The notes beneath the pieces were generated by a model. That model was not told the DNA's origin. It worked only from the letters and a program-made list of their open reading frames with translations, and made no database searches. DNA of 64,000 nt. Source: Hirsutella rhossiliensis. Its lineage: Eukaryota; Ascomycota; Sordariomycetes; Hypocreales; Ophiocordycipitaceae. Position numbers and translations under genes: made by a program. Where the stretch lies: assembly GCF_020360975.1 (NCBI RefSeq), contig NW_025408671.1, positions 4,898,001-4,962,000 on the forward strand, given 5' to 3'. This document shows positions 1 through 11,097 of this stretch, in pieces. Position 1 is the stretch's first letter. Every line of letters starts with the position of its first letter.

Positions 1-121
1 AATCGTTTAGTACCTTAAATATATTAAACTAAGATACTATTCTTAGTAACCCTATATTTCTAAGTAAGGGTTCGCTTAATAAAACTATTAAAGTAAAGAA
101 CTATAATAAGTTAAATACTTA
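1..121 (-). pseudogene. Detached, inverted piece of the Gypsy-1 3' region (end of the antisense ORF)
   Basis: This stretch matches 37545-37664 in Gypsy-1 copy 2 almost base for base, in the same + orientation. There it lies between the chromodomain and the 3' LTR of a minus-strand element. It therefore represents Gypsy-1 sense on the minus strand, opposite to the + strand Gypsy-1 LTR that follows. Read on +, it is the C-terminal part of the antisense ORF described at 37300-37664. The change of orientation happens inside a shared TACTTA at about 116-121, which looks like a rearrangement or recombination junction. The rest of this copy lies outside the window. Confidence 0.7.
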
Positions 122-258
122 GTTATAGTCTATAGTCTATAACCTCTAACTTATTACTAACGTAATATACTTATTATTACTTAGACTACGCCCTATTATA
201 TCTATTAATATAAACCCCTTAATAGGTTTATCCCTTAAGAATAATACTAGTTATTATA
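116..258 (+). repeat. Truncated 5' LTR (3' part) of Gypsy-1 copy 1
   Basis: These bases match the last ~140 bases of the Gypsy-1 LTRs at 35596-36061 (+) and 36398-36881 and 50713-51196 (minus). They end in the same ttattata. After 258 the sequence continues like the leader of Gypsy-1 copy 2 (50712 downward on minus), so this is a 5' LTR running into internal sequence. Its upstream part is missing, replaced by the inverted fragment at 1-121. Confidence 0.75.
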
Positions 259-416
259 TATTAAAAGCTCTTATTTAATATAATACCGCGTTACTCTAAG
301 TAATATTATAACTATTAATATACTTATATAGTAAACTAGATTAACTAACTTTAGAGCTACTATATTGCCTTAGGATATAATATATAAGATTATTACTCTT
401 TAATATAAGGTATAGT
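259..416 (+). other. Gypsy-1 copy 1 leader
   Basis: Non-coding stretch between the 5' LTR remnant and the Copia-1 A insertion. It matches the minus strand of copy 2 at about 50560-50712 and continues after Copia-1 A at 6718. The first bases after the LTR (tattaaaagc here, cgttaaaagc in copy 2) are where a primer binding site should be, but I cannot match them confidently to a tRNA. Confidence 0.6.
412..416. repeat. Target site duplication of Copia-1 copy A (left)
   Basis: The pentamer atagt precedes the element and recurs at 6718-6722 directly after its 3' LTR. Gypsy-1 copy 2 has the uninterrupted site on its minus strand near 50570. Confidence 0.85.
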
Positions 417-892
417 TATCGCGAAGCATAGCTTAATTTCGTAGTTCTTAGAGATATCCCTTAGTACGAGGGACCTAGGAAGCTAAAAAACAGGTTTTAA
501 GGAAGGAGCTAAAAGGAGGTATAAAAAGGAGGGTAGGGGTAAGAGGGGAAGTAAAAGTAGCGATAGCTTCCTATAAAGGTAGCGAGAGATAAGACGGATA
601 TACTAGTAACGGCTAGAAAGGAGGGGAAAAACCGGTAAAAAGCTTAGTAGTTAAAAGGATATTAGTAGCTTCTTTAAGCAGGATCTTCTTTATTAATTAA
701 GATGCTAGATAGGTATAAAGAGGGGCGTTAGATAGAGGAAAGAAGGATAATTAAGGTAATATAATAATTACTCCCCTACCGTAATTACTACTCCTATAAG
801 AATTAAATCTCTCTACCCTACCTATCTAACCCCTTACTTTTAATTTCACCTTTATATATTTTTATATACTTCTTATATCTCTCTTTACGAGA
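417..892 (+). repeat. 5' LTR of Copia-1 copy A
   Basis: 476 bp, the same length as the LTR at 6242-6717 and clearly homologous along its length. The two differ mainly at CpA/TpG-type positions (for example tttacgaga against ttcgcgaga at the end), so RIP hit the two LTRs separately. Confidence 0.92.
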
Positions 893-3800
893 GTTATAAG
901 CCTAGGAGGAATAGAATTCCTATACCTTCCGGCTACTATAAAAGGCACCTTTCTTATATCCCTTATAGCTTCCTTTTACCCCTCTTACTAGAAAAGCCGA
1001 TTTTTACTTAACTTTTCTACCCTTCCTTATAATAATAACGAAAACCGACTCCTTTACTATCCCTACGGTCTATAGGACGATTCTTATAAAGCCCTAAGAT
1101 TAAGATAAGTAGGTAAAGGAGCTACGGGCTCGTATAGATAGAACTATCTATAATTTAGTCTTCTCTAATAAGTAGGACCCTCTCGAGCCCCCTCTTCGTC
1201 CTAGGGCAACGGAATTTATAGAGGGAGTATCCCTCTTCTCCGAGCTAACCTCTATATAGTAAAGAGCTTTTTCTGCTACCTTAGGCGACTATAAGAGTCA
1301 CCGAAAGGAATACCTCTATAAAACGAAGCTATTAACTACCGCTCGGATAGTAATAACGGAATCCGTTAGTGCCGTAAAGCTAATCTCTCTTCGAGAGGAA
1401 GAGACTCCTAAGTAGTAGCTTTTAAAGCTCGAGACCTCGATAGCTCCCTTAAGGGGCTATATAACTAACCGTATTAAGAAGACCTATACGGTATATCTAG
1501 GAGCCTTTTCTACTAGGAACCTACTAGCTTCTTCGTAGCTAGCTAAGTAGGAAGAAATCCTTAAGGAAGCTAACTAATACTTCCTTATAGAAGCTCTTTC
1601 CGGCTAATAGCTATAGGATATATCTCTGCTAATAAAGCCTATTAGTAACGGTTACTTAACTATCTTTCGAGAAGCTAGCTAGGAACCAGATAAAGAGGCT
1701 ACTAAAGTATAATAGTAAGTAGTCTTATTCCTTTATAGCTAGTACTCGACCTAGACGGCTCGACCTGCTGCCCCTATAGCTGCTGCAGCCCCTATTACTA
1801 CGGCTCCCGCTGCTGCTGCTATAGCTGTTGCCCCTCTAGCTCTACCTCCTTTAAGAGCCTTAACACTGTCTTTAACGGCTGCCCCGGTCCCGGCCCCGGC
1901 TTCGTATCTTACTCCGGGCCCGGCCCCGGCCCCGTTAGTTAGACCGGCCTAACTAGTCCCCTAATAGACCTTTTAGTCCGTTAGTCGAAAAATCAAGGAA
2001 CTAGTCGAAATCGAACCTCGTTAAAATTAGCAATAAGGGGTAAAAAGGGGAGGTTTTTAAGCAGACCTTCTAGATCGGGACGAGGATTCCTCGAAGAAAT
2101 AGAAAACTAAACGACGAAACGGCTGCCTAGTATATAAATCCCTAGGTTATTAATTATTATAATACTAGTAGGTCTTCGAGGAAAACTAACCTAAAGGATT
2201 TAACCCTTTAAAGAGGCTATAAGAAATAATATAATAGTCTCTTAAGGAGGACCCCTCGTTATAGAAAAAGATAGACGAGATTTAGGTTACTAAGAAATAG
2301 TAACTAACGCCGCTGCCCTTATTCGAGCCGTAAATTTAAGGAAAAATCATTAGTATAGTAAATCCGGCATTCGTCTTCCCTACGGATTAGTAAGACTACC
2401 CGTTAGAGCCCTCCGATTATCCCCTACGAAAATTAGCTATCCTCGACTCTAGTACTTCCCTCGATATCTATAATATACTCTTACGATTCCGGTCCTTTAA
2501 GAAGGCACGGAGGGAATACCTTATTACCGGGGAATTAACTATATAGATAGAGGGGTATAGAAGGGTGAATTTTACGATAAAATTACCTAACGGGTCTATA
2601 TAAATTCTTCGACGAAAAAGGGTAGCTTTTTACCCTCGATTTTTAACGAGCCTAATTTCCTTCCGCCTTCTTTAAGAGGAAGGAATCTTCTAGGATATAA
2701 CGTCTAAGCCTACGAGGCTAGTCTAGAAGAATTAGACTATTAAGCTTATCGAGGAGAAATTCAGTTAATTTATTCTCGAATTCTAACCTATTTATAGGAA
2801 GGAACTACTTAAGAAGTTAGCTTTCCCTACTAGGAGGAATAGGTCTACTATAAAGGACCCTCTTCCGGTAGCTTAAGGAGACGGTCTTCTTTAGTACGTA
2901 CGACTTAGTTACCCGGCCCCCCTAGCTTTATATAAGTTAGGATAATAATAGGGCGTATAAATAAAGGGCCTAAAGACCGTCGAATGCGAATACTCTAGCT
3001 AAGAAAAGACTAAGAGACGAATTTCTAGACGAACGCCTTTACGGCTAGACTAGCCGTATAAGGAAATTTAGGTCGACTAGACCGACGTCTCTAGGGATTA
3101 GGAAAGCTTTATTAAGGTAATGTTTTTTATAGACGCCTTTTTAGGGATAGTTTTCCCCTATTTCTTACGGACCTACTTAAGTAAGTATAACTAGTCTGCC
3201 CTCTAGGACTTCGTTAACTAAAAAAAATCCTACTTTAGCTACGAGGTAAAGAAGATACGGTTTAACGGAGAGCTATTTACGAAGGATATCTTAAATTAGC
3301 TTCGAAAAAGGGGCATTTTACCCCTCCTATTAGCACCGAATACCTAGGCCTAGAACGGAGGGGCAGAAAGATTAGGGGGTGCTATAATAGAAAGGGCCTA
3401 TACGATAAGACTTACTATAAGGCTTCTATACGACCTTTAGAGGGAAGTCGTTAAGACCGCCTATTACCTTTAGAACCGGACCCTTAGAAGGACTACCTAA
3501 GGAATAAACTAGAAATCCCCTCTTAAGCTCTTTACGAAGAAGAGGGCCTCGCTAGCCTACCTTTATGCCTATAGCTATAAGGTATACGTAATAACTACCG
3601 ATATATAGCTAAAAAGGAAGAAGAGAAGAAAGCTTAATCTAAGAGCCTTTATTAGTTACCTCGTTAGTTATAATTCTATAAATATCTTCCGGATCTAGAT
3701 TCCTCTTCTATAGAAGGTTATTTCGACTAGGGATATAATTTTCGACGAATCTAGCTTCTTCGACGGAAAGAGGGATTAATAGCCCCTCTTACTCTCTTAA

Positions 3801-6231
3801 CGTTAGCTAATTTAAAAGATTTAAATCCCCCCTTCCTAATAGTCTTAAGAAGAGGTCCTAGATAAAGAAATAAAAGAAGAAACCGATGTCGAAGTAGTTA
3901 AGGATAACGCTAACTTCGAAGAGGAAGCTGCTAGATTAAATAATCTAAATAAAGAAGGAGACTATAGGAAAGCGGTAGAGCTAGAATACGCCTACCTCCC
4001 TACGCCTCCTCTTATAGAATAAGAAGAAGATCTAGAAGCAGCTTTTTTAGTTAGTCTTCCCGTCTCGAACCTTAAGGGGGTAGGAAAGGCACCTCTCTTA
4101 AAGGATTACCTAGCTGCCTTTTTATCCCTACTTCGAGAAGCAAAGGAAGGTATAGGGCCCGATATAAAAGAAGACTAACCTTTCCCTTATTTCGATCGTT
4201 TTTCCGACTTCTACCTAACGCTAATAGAAGACGGTTCCTACGGAGCGTTTATAGTAGGCCGGCTCTTTAAGCTATAGCTATTAGCAAGGAAGGTATATAA
4301 AAGAGACCTCCCGGACCTACTAGTAAACTAGAAGCAGCTAGAAAAACACCCTTTTAGAGACTAGTTTTTCTAGGCCTAGAAAGACTACCTAGCCTTATAT
4401 GTAAAGATAGGGTCTTTTAAAGAGGTCCTTAAGGAAAAGGCAAGAGGAAAATAGGTCCTTAGCTATAAGTAGGTCTTTATCTATAAGACTAATAAACATA
4501 GCTTCTTTTAGAAGTGCAAAGCCCGGCTAGTTATCTATAGGAATTAATAGGAAAAAGGGGATTTACCTACTAAGGCAACCACCCTAGTAGGGATGTCTTT
4601 TCGGACCCTTATAGCTATAGTAGCAGAATTCGACCTCGAACTTAATTAAATAGATATAGTTAACGCCTTTATTAACTGCCTACTTAAGGAAGAAGAAGTT
4701 ATCTATATACGACTTCCTCTTAGTTTCTAATAACTAAGAAAGGTTCTATAGCTTAGGAAAGCTCTATATAGACTACGAAGATTACCCCTTCTTTAGCAAT
4801 AGTATTTAATAGGTTCCCTTAAAGCCCTAGGCTTTAAGAAAGTCCCTTAGGAACCGTATATAATATAGAAGGGTAAAATCACGGTCTTCTTCTACGTCGA
4901 CGATATTATCTAGGCTTACCTAAAAGAGGAAGAAGCTACTACTAGGGAGGCTATATAAGGCCTATAATAAAGGTATAAGATAACTAGGCTTAGGGAGCTA
5001 AAGTAGTTCCTAGGGATATAAATCCTTTAAAATAGGTCTTAACGGACTATCTAGCTTACCTAAGACGCCTATATCGATAAGGTCGCTTATAAATTCCTCC
5101 TTAATTCCCTTAATAAGAAGCTTCCCTCTATACCTATATTAGACGAAGAGCTCTTACTTAATCCGTCCTTTTAAGCTAGGGAGTAAGAGAAATACTAATA
5201 TTAATAGAAGGTAGGCTCCTTACTTTTTTTAGCTATTTTTACTAGACCGGATATCTCTTTTACGGTCTCCTAGCTAGCTAGGCATAACTAGAATCCTAGC
5301 CCTAGGTATTAAGAAGTAGTAGATAGAGCTATCCTTTATCTTTATTTAATAAGATTATATAGTCTACGCCTAAGAGGGTAGGGAAGGAAATCAGCTACCG
5401 AAATCTTCCTTTATTTAAGCGATTCGTCCTTTACGGATAATTCCTTAGATAAAAAGAGCTTATAAGGGTATATTATATCCCTTTTTAAAGGAACTATTGC
5501 TTAGAGAGCTTCGAAGCAAGCTACCGTTATAACTTTTAGTATAAAGGTAGAGCTATTAGCTCTTTTAGAAGCGTTAAAAGAAGCGATTTTCCTTAGCCGG
5601 CTACTAATATCTCTATAACTATAAATTCCGACCCTATTAGCTATAGAATATAATAATATATAGACTATACGAATTCTTATAGAAAATAGTAAGTTATCGA
5701 CCTAGCTATAGTATATCAATATTTACTAGTATTAGTTACGCTAAGAGGTCTAAAGGGGACTTATTTCCGTCCGTTAGGTTCTAACGGTATTAATAAAAGC
5801 CGACGGTCTTACGAAGCCCCTACTAAAGTAAAAGCTAGCTATCTTTTTATAGTAAATTAGGCTAGAAAACGTTCGAGAGAAGCTATCCTTAGAAGCCCGC
5901 CTTAAGAGTCTACGAGAGGAGCTAATCGCACGTAGGAGGAAGGAGACGTCTATAGCTAAAGAGAGGAATTAGGACTTATCCTAGAGGAGGGCCCCTAGCT
6001 TAATTAGGACTTATTCTTCTTAAAAGCCCCTTTTGGGACTTATCCTTAGAAGCCCCCTTTCTTATAGGACTTAATTTCCTCTTTAAGGCCCCTTTCCTAA
6101 AGTAGGTCTAAAGAGCCTAAGGCTAAAACCCGGATTTCTTAAGTAAGGGATAAGTATAGACTAAGACCTCCTCTATACGCTTACTAGCCTAGGTATTTAG
6201 CTTTACCCTTTCTATAAGGGCAGGCTATAGC
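893..6231 (+). pseudogene. Copia-1 copy A polyprotein (Gag-IN-RT-RNase H), RIP-inactivated
   Basis: Read through TAA/TAG, the frame shows Copia domains in order. An Ala/Pro-rich low-complexity stretch encoded by GCT and CCGGCC-type repeats lies at about 1740-1960, in the Gag region. The integrase C-terminal half is at about 3300-3760 (NGGAER-like motif, then a conserved LFTKKRASLAYL segment). RT is at about 4470-5000, with IDIVNAFIN near 4650, a KALYRLRR-like motif near 4755 and an intact YVDD box at 4893-4904. RNase H is at about 5400-5840 (LSDSSFTDN, then KADGLTKP). No ATG start survives. The protein would have made capsid, integrated cDNA and copied RNA. It cannot be expressed as it stands. 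Confidence 0.85.
894..906 (+). promoter_or_regulatory. Primer binding site candidate of Copia-1 (half initiator-tRNA type)
   Basis: The internal region begins gttataagcctagg. Undoing RIP transitions (TG to TA, CA to TA), this fits the complement of the anticodon-stem half of initiator tRNA-Met, which Drosophila copia and many Copia elements use as primer instead of the tRNA 3' end. The same bases follow the 5' LTR in copy B (about 32482-32495, minus) and copy C (60024-60037). The match is inferred by eye through RIP. Confidence 0.55.
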
Positions 6232-6241
6232 TAAGGGGGTA
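6232..6241 (+). promoter_or_regulatory. Polypurine tract of Copia-1 copy A
   Basis: The purine-rich taagggggta lies directly upstream of the 3' LTR, the expected site for plus-strand priming. The same tract is beside the left LTR of copy B on the minus strand at about 27118-27127. Confidence 0.7.
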
Positions 6242-6717
6242 TATCGCGAAGCGTAGCTTAATTTCGTAGTTCTTAGAGATATCCCTTAGCACGAGGGACC
6301 TAAGAAGCTAAAAAATAGGTTTTAAGGAAGGAGCTAAAAGGAGGTATAAAGAGGAGGGTAGGGGTAAGAGGGGAAGTAAAAGTAGCAATAGCTTCCTATA
6401 GAGGTAGCGAGAGATAAGACGGATATACCGGCAACGGCTAGAAAGGAGGGGAAAACCTAGTAAAAAGCTTAGTAGTTAAAAGGATATTAGTAGCTTCTTT
6501 AAGTAGGATCTTCTTTATTAATTAAAATGCTAAACGGGTATAAAGAAGGGCGTTAGATAGAGGAAAGAAGGATAATTAAAGTAATATAATAATTACTCTC
6601 CTACCGTAATTGCTACTCCTATAAGAATTAAATCTCTCTGCCCTACCTATCTAACCCCTTACTTTTAATTTTACCTTTATATATTTTTATATACTTCTTA
6701 TATCTCTCTTCGCGAGA
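6242..6717 (+). repeat. 3' LTR of Copia-1 copy A
   Basis: 476-bp partner of 417-892. It is followed by atagt at 6718-6722, the right target duplication, after which Gypsy-1 sequence resumes. Confidence 0.92.
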
Positions 6718-6722
6718 ATAGT

Positions 6723-9215
6723 TACTTAAGAATAAAAGAGGTAATAGATAAGTTAAGGACCTTAGAAAAGTAGTTAAACTAAAATAGCTAGGACTATTTA
6801 ATAGTACTTATAGTATACTTTAAGACTTTCTTACTTAACTTAAGGCCTACTATTAGTTTTACCTTATTAAACTCTTAGACTTAATTAAAAAGGTACTCTA
6901 TATAGGAAATTATTTATCTAAAATAATACTTACTTAGTTTAGACCTATTATAAGGGATTTTCTTAATAACTAACTAGCGCGATAAGATAATAAGATAGAT
7001 AAAGTCTTTATTAATTTCTAAGGATTTAAAGAAGTTATTATAAAGGTATTTAAAATAACTAATAAGGAATAAGAAGCTAAATAAAAACTTTAAGAACTTT
7101 AATAAAGGATCTTAATATTAAATTATATTATAAAGTTCTATTAAGTTACCTTAAAACTTAATTAAGATAATAAACCTTTTATATTATAATTCTATAATAA
7201 GCTTAAAGAAGAAGTTAAGGATAAGCTTTATAAGGAAAATCGACCTAATAACCTCTTAGACTATATTACTATAATAATATAAATTAACGATAGATAGTAT
7301 ATATAATACTAAGAAAAGAAATAAGGAAGAGGAAACTAAAACCCTTTTTATAAGAATAACTTTAATTAACGCGCTAACTATAAAAAGAAACGCGAAACTC
7401 TTATTACTTATACCTATATAACTAACTAAAGTAAGATAGATCTAGATATAATATAGAAAAATAAAGAAAGTATTTTAACTATAAGAAACTTAAATATTAC
7501 TTTAAAAAATAAAGATAACCTTATAAGGAGAAGAAAACCTACTAGGTATTAGCCTTAGAAAGTAAGAAATACCTAAACGCTATTAATAGATAGGAACTAA
7601 AGTATAAACTCCTTAATTAAACTATATACTATAACGATAAATATATAGTATACTTAAGCGATAAAAATAGTACTAGATAGTTCTTAAAGCTATTAAAGAA
7701 GACCTTTATAATAATATAATAAAGAGATCTTAAAATATAGAAATACGTTAAATTTATAGAACTAAAATACCTTTATCTTAAAAGAGTCTTTTAAGACTAA
7801 ATTAAGAAAAATAGTAAATAATTCTAAGAAGATATATAAAATAAAAATCGATAATAATAATAAGTAGTTTATAAATAATATAATAAAGAAGATATAAATA
7901 TAGCCTTTATACTTATAAAACTTAAATAATAACTTAAGGAGGAATAATAAAGTATCGATAATATAAGCTTTAAAGAATAAGAAATACTTAGAGAAATAAA
8001 AGATAAGAATAAACTTATATTACTACCTTTACTATTAAGGGAAAATACTATAATTAAAGAATATACTTTATACTTTAAAGAATTTAAAGAAATACTTAAA
8101 ATTAGAACTTAATAAATACCTTAAATTCTTATAGAAAACTAATAAGCTATATTAATTTAGTATTAACTAGTACTATATAAAGGAGACTATACTATAGCTA
8201 TCGCTATAGTTAATACTTTTATAGCTCTATAATAAGAATAGTAACTATAAGGAGAATTTAAAGACGATTTATAAATACTACTTACTTATAAGTACTATAA
8301 GTATATTTTATAAATATTATACGTTTACTTAGATTATATAATATACTTTTAGATAAAGGTATAATATAACGCTTTCCTAGATAGGTTTAAAGGATAAGTA
8401 CTTTTAAAACCCTACTTAAGTATAAAACTAAACTACTAGAAAATCGATTAATACTACTTAAATAACTAAGTTATATTATTAAAACCTAATTATAGTATAC
8501 TATATAAATACCGTAATAATTATAGTATACTATATAAATACCGTAATAATTATAGTTTATTAATAAGATATCTTTTAAAGATATATAAAATCTATAAATA
8601 TACTAAAATAAACAAATAGTATAACGCTACTTACTTTAAGGTATTTAAACCCTTAATTTTCTAAAGACTTATATAAAAAGTTAAATATAATAAAGAAGAT
8701 TATAATAAATATATATACCTAAATTATAAAGTTTATAAATATAAAAAAGTATAAGTATAGTATAAATAATATAATAGTATACTAAAAGATTATTAGTAAT
8801 ATATATAAAGGCTATAAGCTATCTTTAACTAAGGAGGAATCGATATAAAAATATTACGCGAAAAATAAAAAAACACTAAATAAAAACTTAACTTTTAATA
8901 TAAAAATAAATAGAATTATAAAGTATAGTATATAATTAACTATAAAGTAGTATAATATAAATAATATAGCGTTAAGAAATAAGGAATCTTTAATTAGCTA
9001 TAAGAAATTAGTATCTTAAGCTTTAATATAATACTATATAATAAAAATATAAAGAAATAATATTAATAATAAATTAAAGAAGAATACTTAAATAAAACGA
9101 AAAAGAACTAAGTAAAAAATAAGGTATACTATTTATAAAAAGGCTATAGACTAGTATAATAAAATAAGATCTAAGGACTTTATATATAGTAATAGTAAGC
9201 TATAGTAACTAAATA
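6723..9215 (+). pseudogene. Gypsy-1 copy 1 gag and adjoining region, RIP-inactivated
   Basis: Very AT-rich sequence without ATG, homologous to the minus strand of copy 2 (about 48861-50560, then 41938 downward). At 7471-7500 the frame reads as a RIP-damaged CCHC zinc knuckle: Y-F-N-Y followed by K-L-K-Y-Y, with Cys and Gly codons converted to Tyr and Lys/Arg. That marks the nucleocapsid end of Gag. The part after the knuckle lies between Gag and the protease motif at 11131. The stretch ends where the gag-only element is inserted at 9221. Confidence 0.7.
8491..8550. repeat. Exact 30-bp tandem duplication in Gypsy-1 copy 1
   Basis: Bases 8491-8520 and 8521-8550 are identical 30-mers (beginning tatagtatac, ending ccgtaataat). 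Gypsy-1 copy 2 has one unit at the matching place (about 41840-41870, minus). The identical RIP state of both units suggests duplication after RIP. Confidence 0.85.
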
Positions 9216-9220
9216 GTATT

Positions 9221-9397
9221 TATAAGGGCTTTTACCCTATATAGGCCTAGACTAAGGTCTAGGCTAAGTCTATATATAAGCGGCCTCCGCGCTTATATAG
9301 GCTAGGCCTATACTTCTCTTTCTTTTCCCTCTTATAGATTATTAACCTTTTTTTAATAGACTATACCTAAGCTTATACTTCTACCTACTCTATAATA
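9221..9397 (+). repeat. 5' LTR of gag-only element copy 1
   Basis: 177 bp, repeated at 10916-11092 with few differences, mostly RIP-type or in the TTT run. It contains the inverted repeat taggcctagac..aaggtctaggc near its start. Confidence 0.88.
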
Positions 9398-9699
9398 ATA
9401 TAATCTACCTTTTATTTTACCCTCTCTATATCCCTATATATAGAATAGCTATTTTTAGCTGCCTTTAAAGCTAACGTTTAATTACCTAGTTTAGTTAAAC
9501 CGCCCGCGCTAGTATATATATACGCGAAATATCTATACTCTTATAGTCGTAAAATTAAAGCGAACGTAATACTTAGTTCGCCTAGGCAATTAAGAGCCTC
9601 TTATAATAGTAGGGCTCTATATAACTAAGAGCGGTACTACCGTACCTTAGTAAGTTCGACGGCTCTTCTATAGAGCTCGAGCTATAGCTACTTTATATA

Positions 9700-10500
9700 A
9701 AAGTAAAGCTCTATACTAATAGCGCTATAATAAGGGATATCCGCGCCTAATTCGACTATCTTTACGCGAGCCTATCCCTATACCTATAAAGGTATCTCTT
9801 ACCGTTTACGCGTACTAGTATAAACGGACTAGCCGACCTCCTCGTAAAGCTTTATACTAATTATAGCGAACCTAATATAGCTAAGTTAGTAGGCTAGGAG
9901 CTTATAACGCTCTATTAAAAGTAGAGTAAAGCTATTCCGGCCTACCTTATATAGTTTAAAGAGGTGCTTTATTAAGTAAACGTATATAGCTAGCCTAATA
10001 TAGTAAAGTATAATTACCTTATTACGAGCTTAAATTCGGATTAGTATACCTATTTAAGCGAAAGGTCTATATTACTAAATATATATATTAATCTCGTTTA
10101 CTTTCTTTACGAGCTTAGTAATAATAAGTTTTTTTTTCGTCTTCTTTTATAGTATAAGAAGAGGATAACGCTAGTAATACTATAGATATCTCTTTCTCCG
10201 CTTTAAGAACTAAGGATAGAACGAGGTAGCGATAGGAGGGTCGCTATATAGGCTATAGTAGTAAATCCTATTAGTTTTTAAAGTGCCCGCGCTAGGAGGC
10301 GCGGGTAAATATACTCTAAGTAGTAGAGGGGCGTACGCGCTAAGACGGAAAGGAGGTTAGGTTCGACGATAGCGACTCTAGTAACGAGTAATCTTAGTAA
10401 CGCCTTTATAGGCTTCGTCGGCATCCCCTTACGTATAGCAGCAGCTACTATATAAACGGGACGTATGCCTATAGCGACTAAAAGGGCGGCTAAGATATAG
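9700..10500 (+). pseudogene. Gag-like protein of the gag-only element, RIP-inactivated
   Basis: One + frame through about 9800-10150 is interrupted almost only by TAA/TAG at former Gln/Trp codons. It reads GLADLLVKLYTNYSEPNIAK near the start and later ITSLNSD, YLSERS and YFLYELSNNK. This spacing of Leu, Tyr and charged residues resembles the retrotransposon Gag/capsid domain of fungal LTR elements. No protease, RT or integrase motif is seen in the 1.5 kb. Reading 10150-10500 continues as Arg-rich sequence where a nucleic-acid-binding tail would be expected. Function inferred: capsid protein whose genome is copied by another element's polymerase. Confidence 0.6.
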
Positions 10501-10915
10501 GAAGGCCGCTAATATAATATAACTATAGCGAAAGGGAGTGCCTATATAGCCCTATATAGGAGGGAGCAGAGCCTTATATACTAGAGTACTATCCCTTACG
10601 TTATAGCACTAAGAGCTACTACCGTACGCCGATATAAGAGGGGTAGGATACTATAAGCTTACCGAAGCTAGCTATACGCCGTTCTATATACCTCTACTCC
10701 TTAGCTAAAAGTACTAAAGCTTAACTCCTAGGGCGCGGCCCCTATTAATAATATAGTCTATCTAAGAAGCTCGCTTAGGAGGGTATTATACGTTATTTAC
10801 TAACGTTTTTTCCGCGACTAAGCGTATATAGTCTATATAAGGGTTCTATCCCTTTAAGCGTAGTATTAAGTATTATTTAAAAGCACGCTTCTTTAAAAGC
10901 TAGGTAGGGGTATAA

Positions 10916-11092
10916 TATAAGGGCTTTTACCTTATATAGGCCTAGACTAAGGTCTAGGCTAAGTCTATATATAAGCGGCCTCTACGCTTATATAGGCTAG
11001 GCCTATACTTCTCTTTCTTTTCCCTTTTATAGATTATTAACCTTCTTTTAATAGACCGTACCTAAGCCTATACCTCTACCTACTTTATAATA
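10916..11092 (+). repeat. 3' LTR of gag-only element copy 1
   Basis: 177-bp partner of 9221-9397, followed by target duplication gtatt at 11093-11097. Gypsy-1 resumes after it. Confidence 0.88.
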
Positions 11093-11097
11093 GTATT

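Larger units (their letters stand above)
417..6717 (+). mobile_element. Copia-1 copy A: Ty1/Copia LTR retrotransposon, RIP-degenerated
   Basis: A 6.3-kb element with two 476-bp LTRs (417-892 and 6242-6717), a 5-bp target duplication (atagt), a primer-binding-site candidate at 894-906 and a polypurine tract at 6232-6241. The internal region reads as a Copia polyprotein in the order Gag, integrase, RT, RNase H. It is nested in the leader of Gypsy-1 copy 1. Relatives are copy B (26655-32959, minus), a solo LTR (35129-35591, minus) and truncated copy C (59541-63816, +). The LTR starts tatcgcg, which is TGTCGCG after RIP. Stops at former Gln/Trp codons and loss of ATG show it is inactive. Confidence 0.92.
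9221..11092 (+). mobile_element. Short gag-only LTR element, copy 1
   Basis: 1,872 bp with 177-bp direct terminal repeats (9221-9397 and 10916-11092) and target duplication gtatt at 9216-9220 and 11093-11097. The LTR begins tataaggg (TGTAAGGG before RIP) and ends tataata (ending in CA before RIP). A polypurine stretch (taggtagggg) lies just before the right LTR. The internal ~1.5 kb shows no RT or integrase and only a Gag-like reading frame. This fits a non-autonomous LTR element of the type called TR-GAG in plants. A second copy in inverse orientation is at 52124-53996. It is nested in Gypsy-1 copy 1 just before the protease. Copy 2 keeps the empty site near 41165-41185. Confidence 0.85.
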
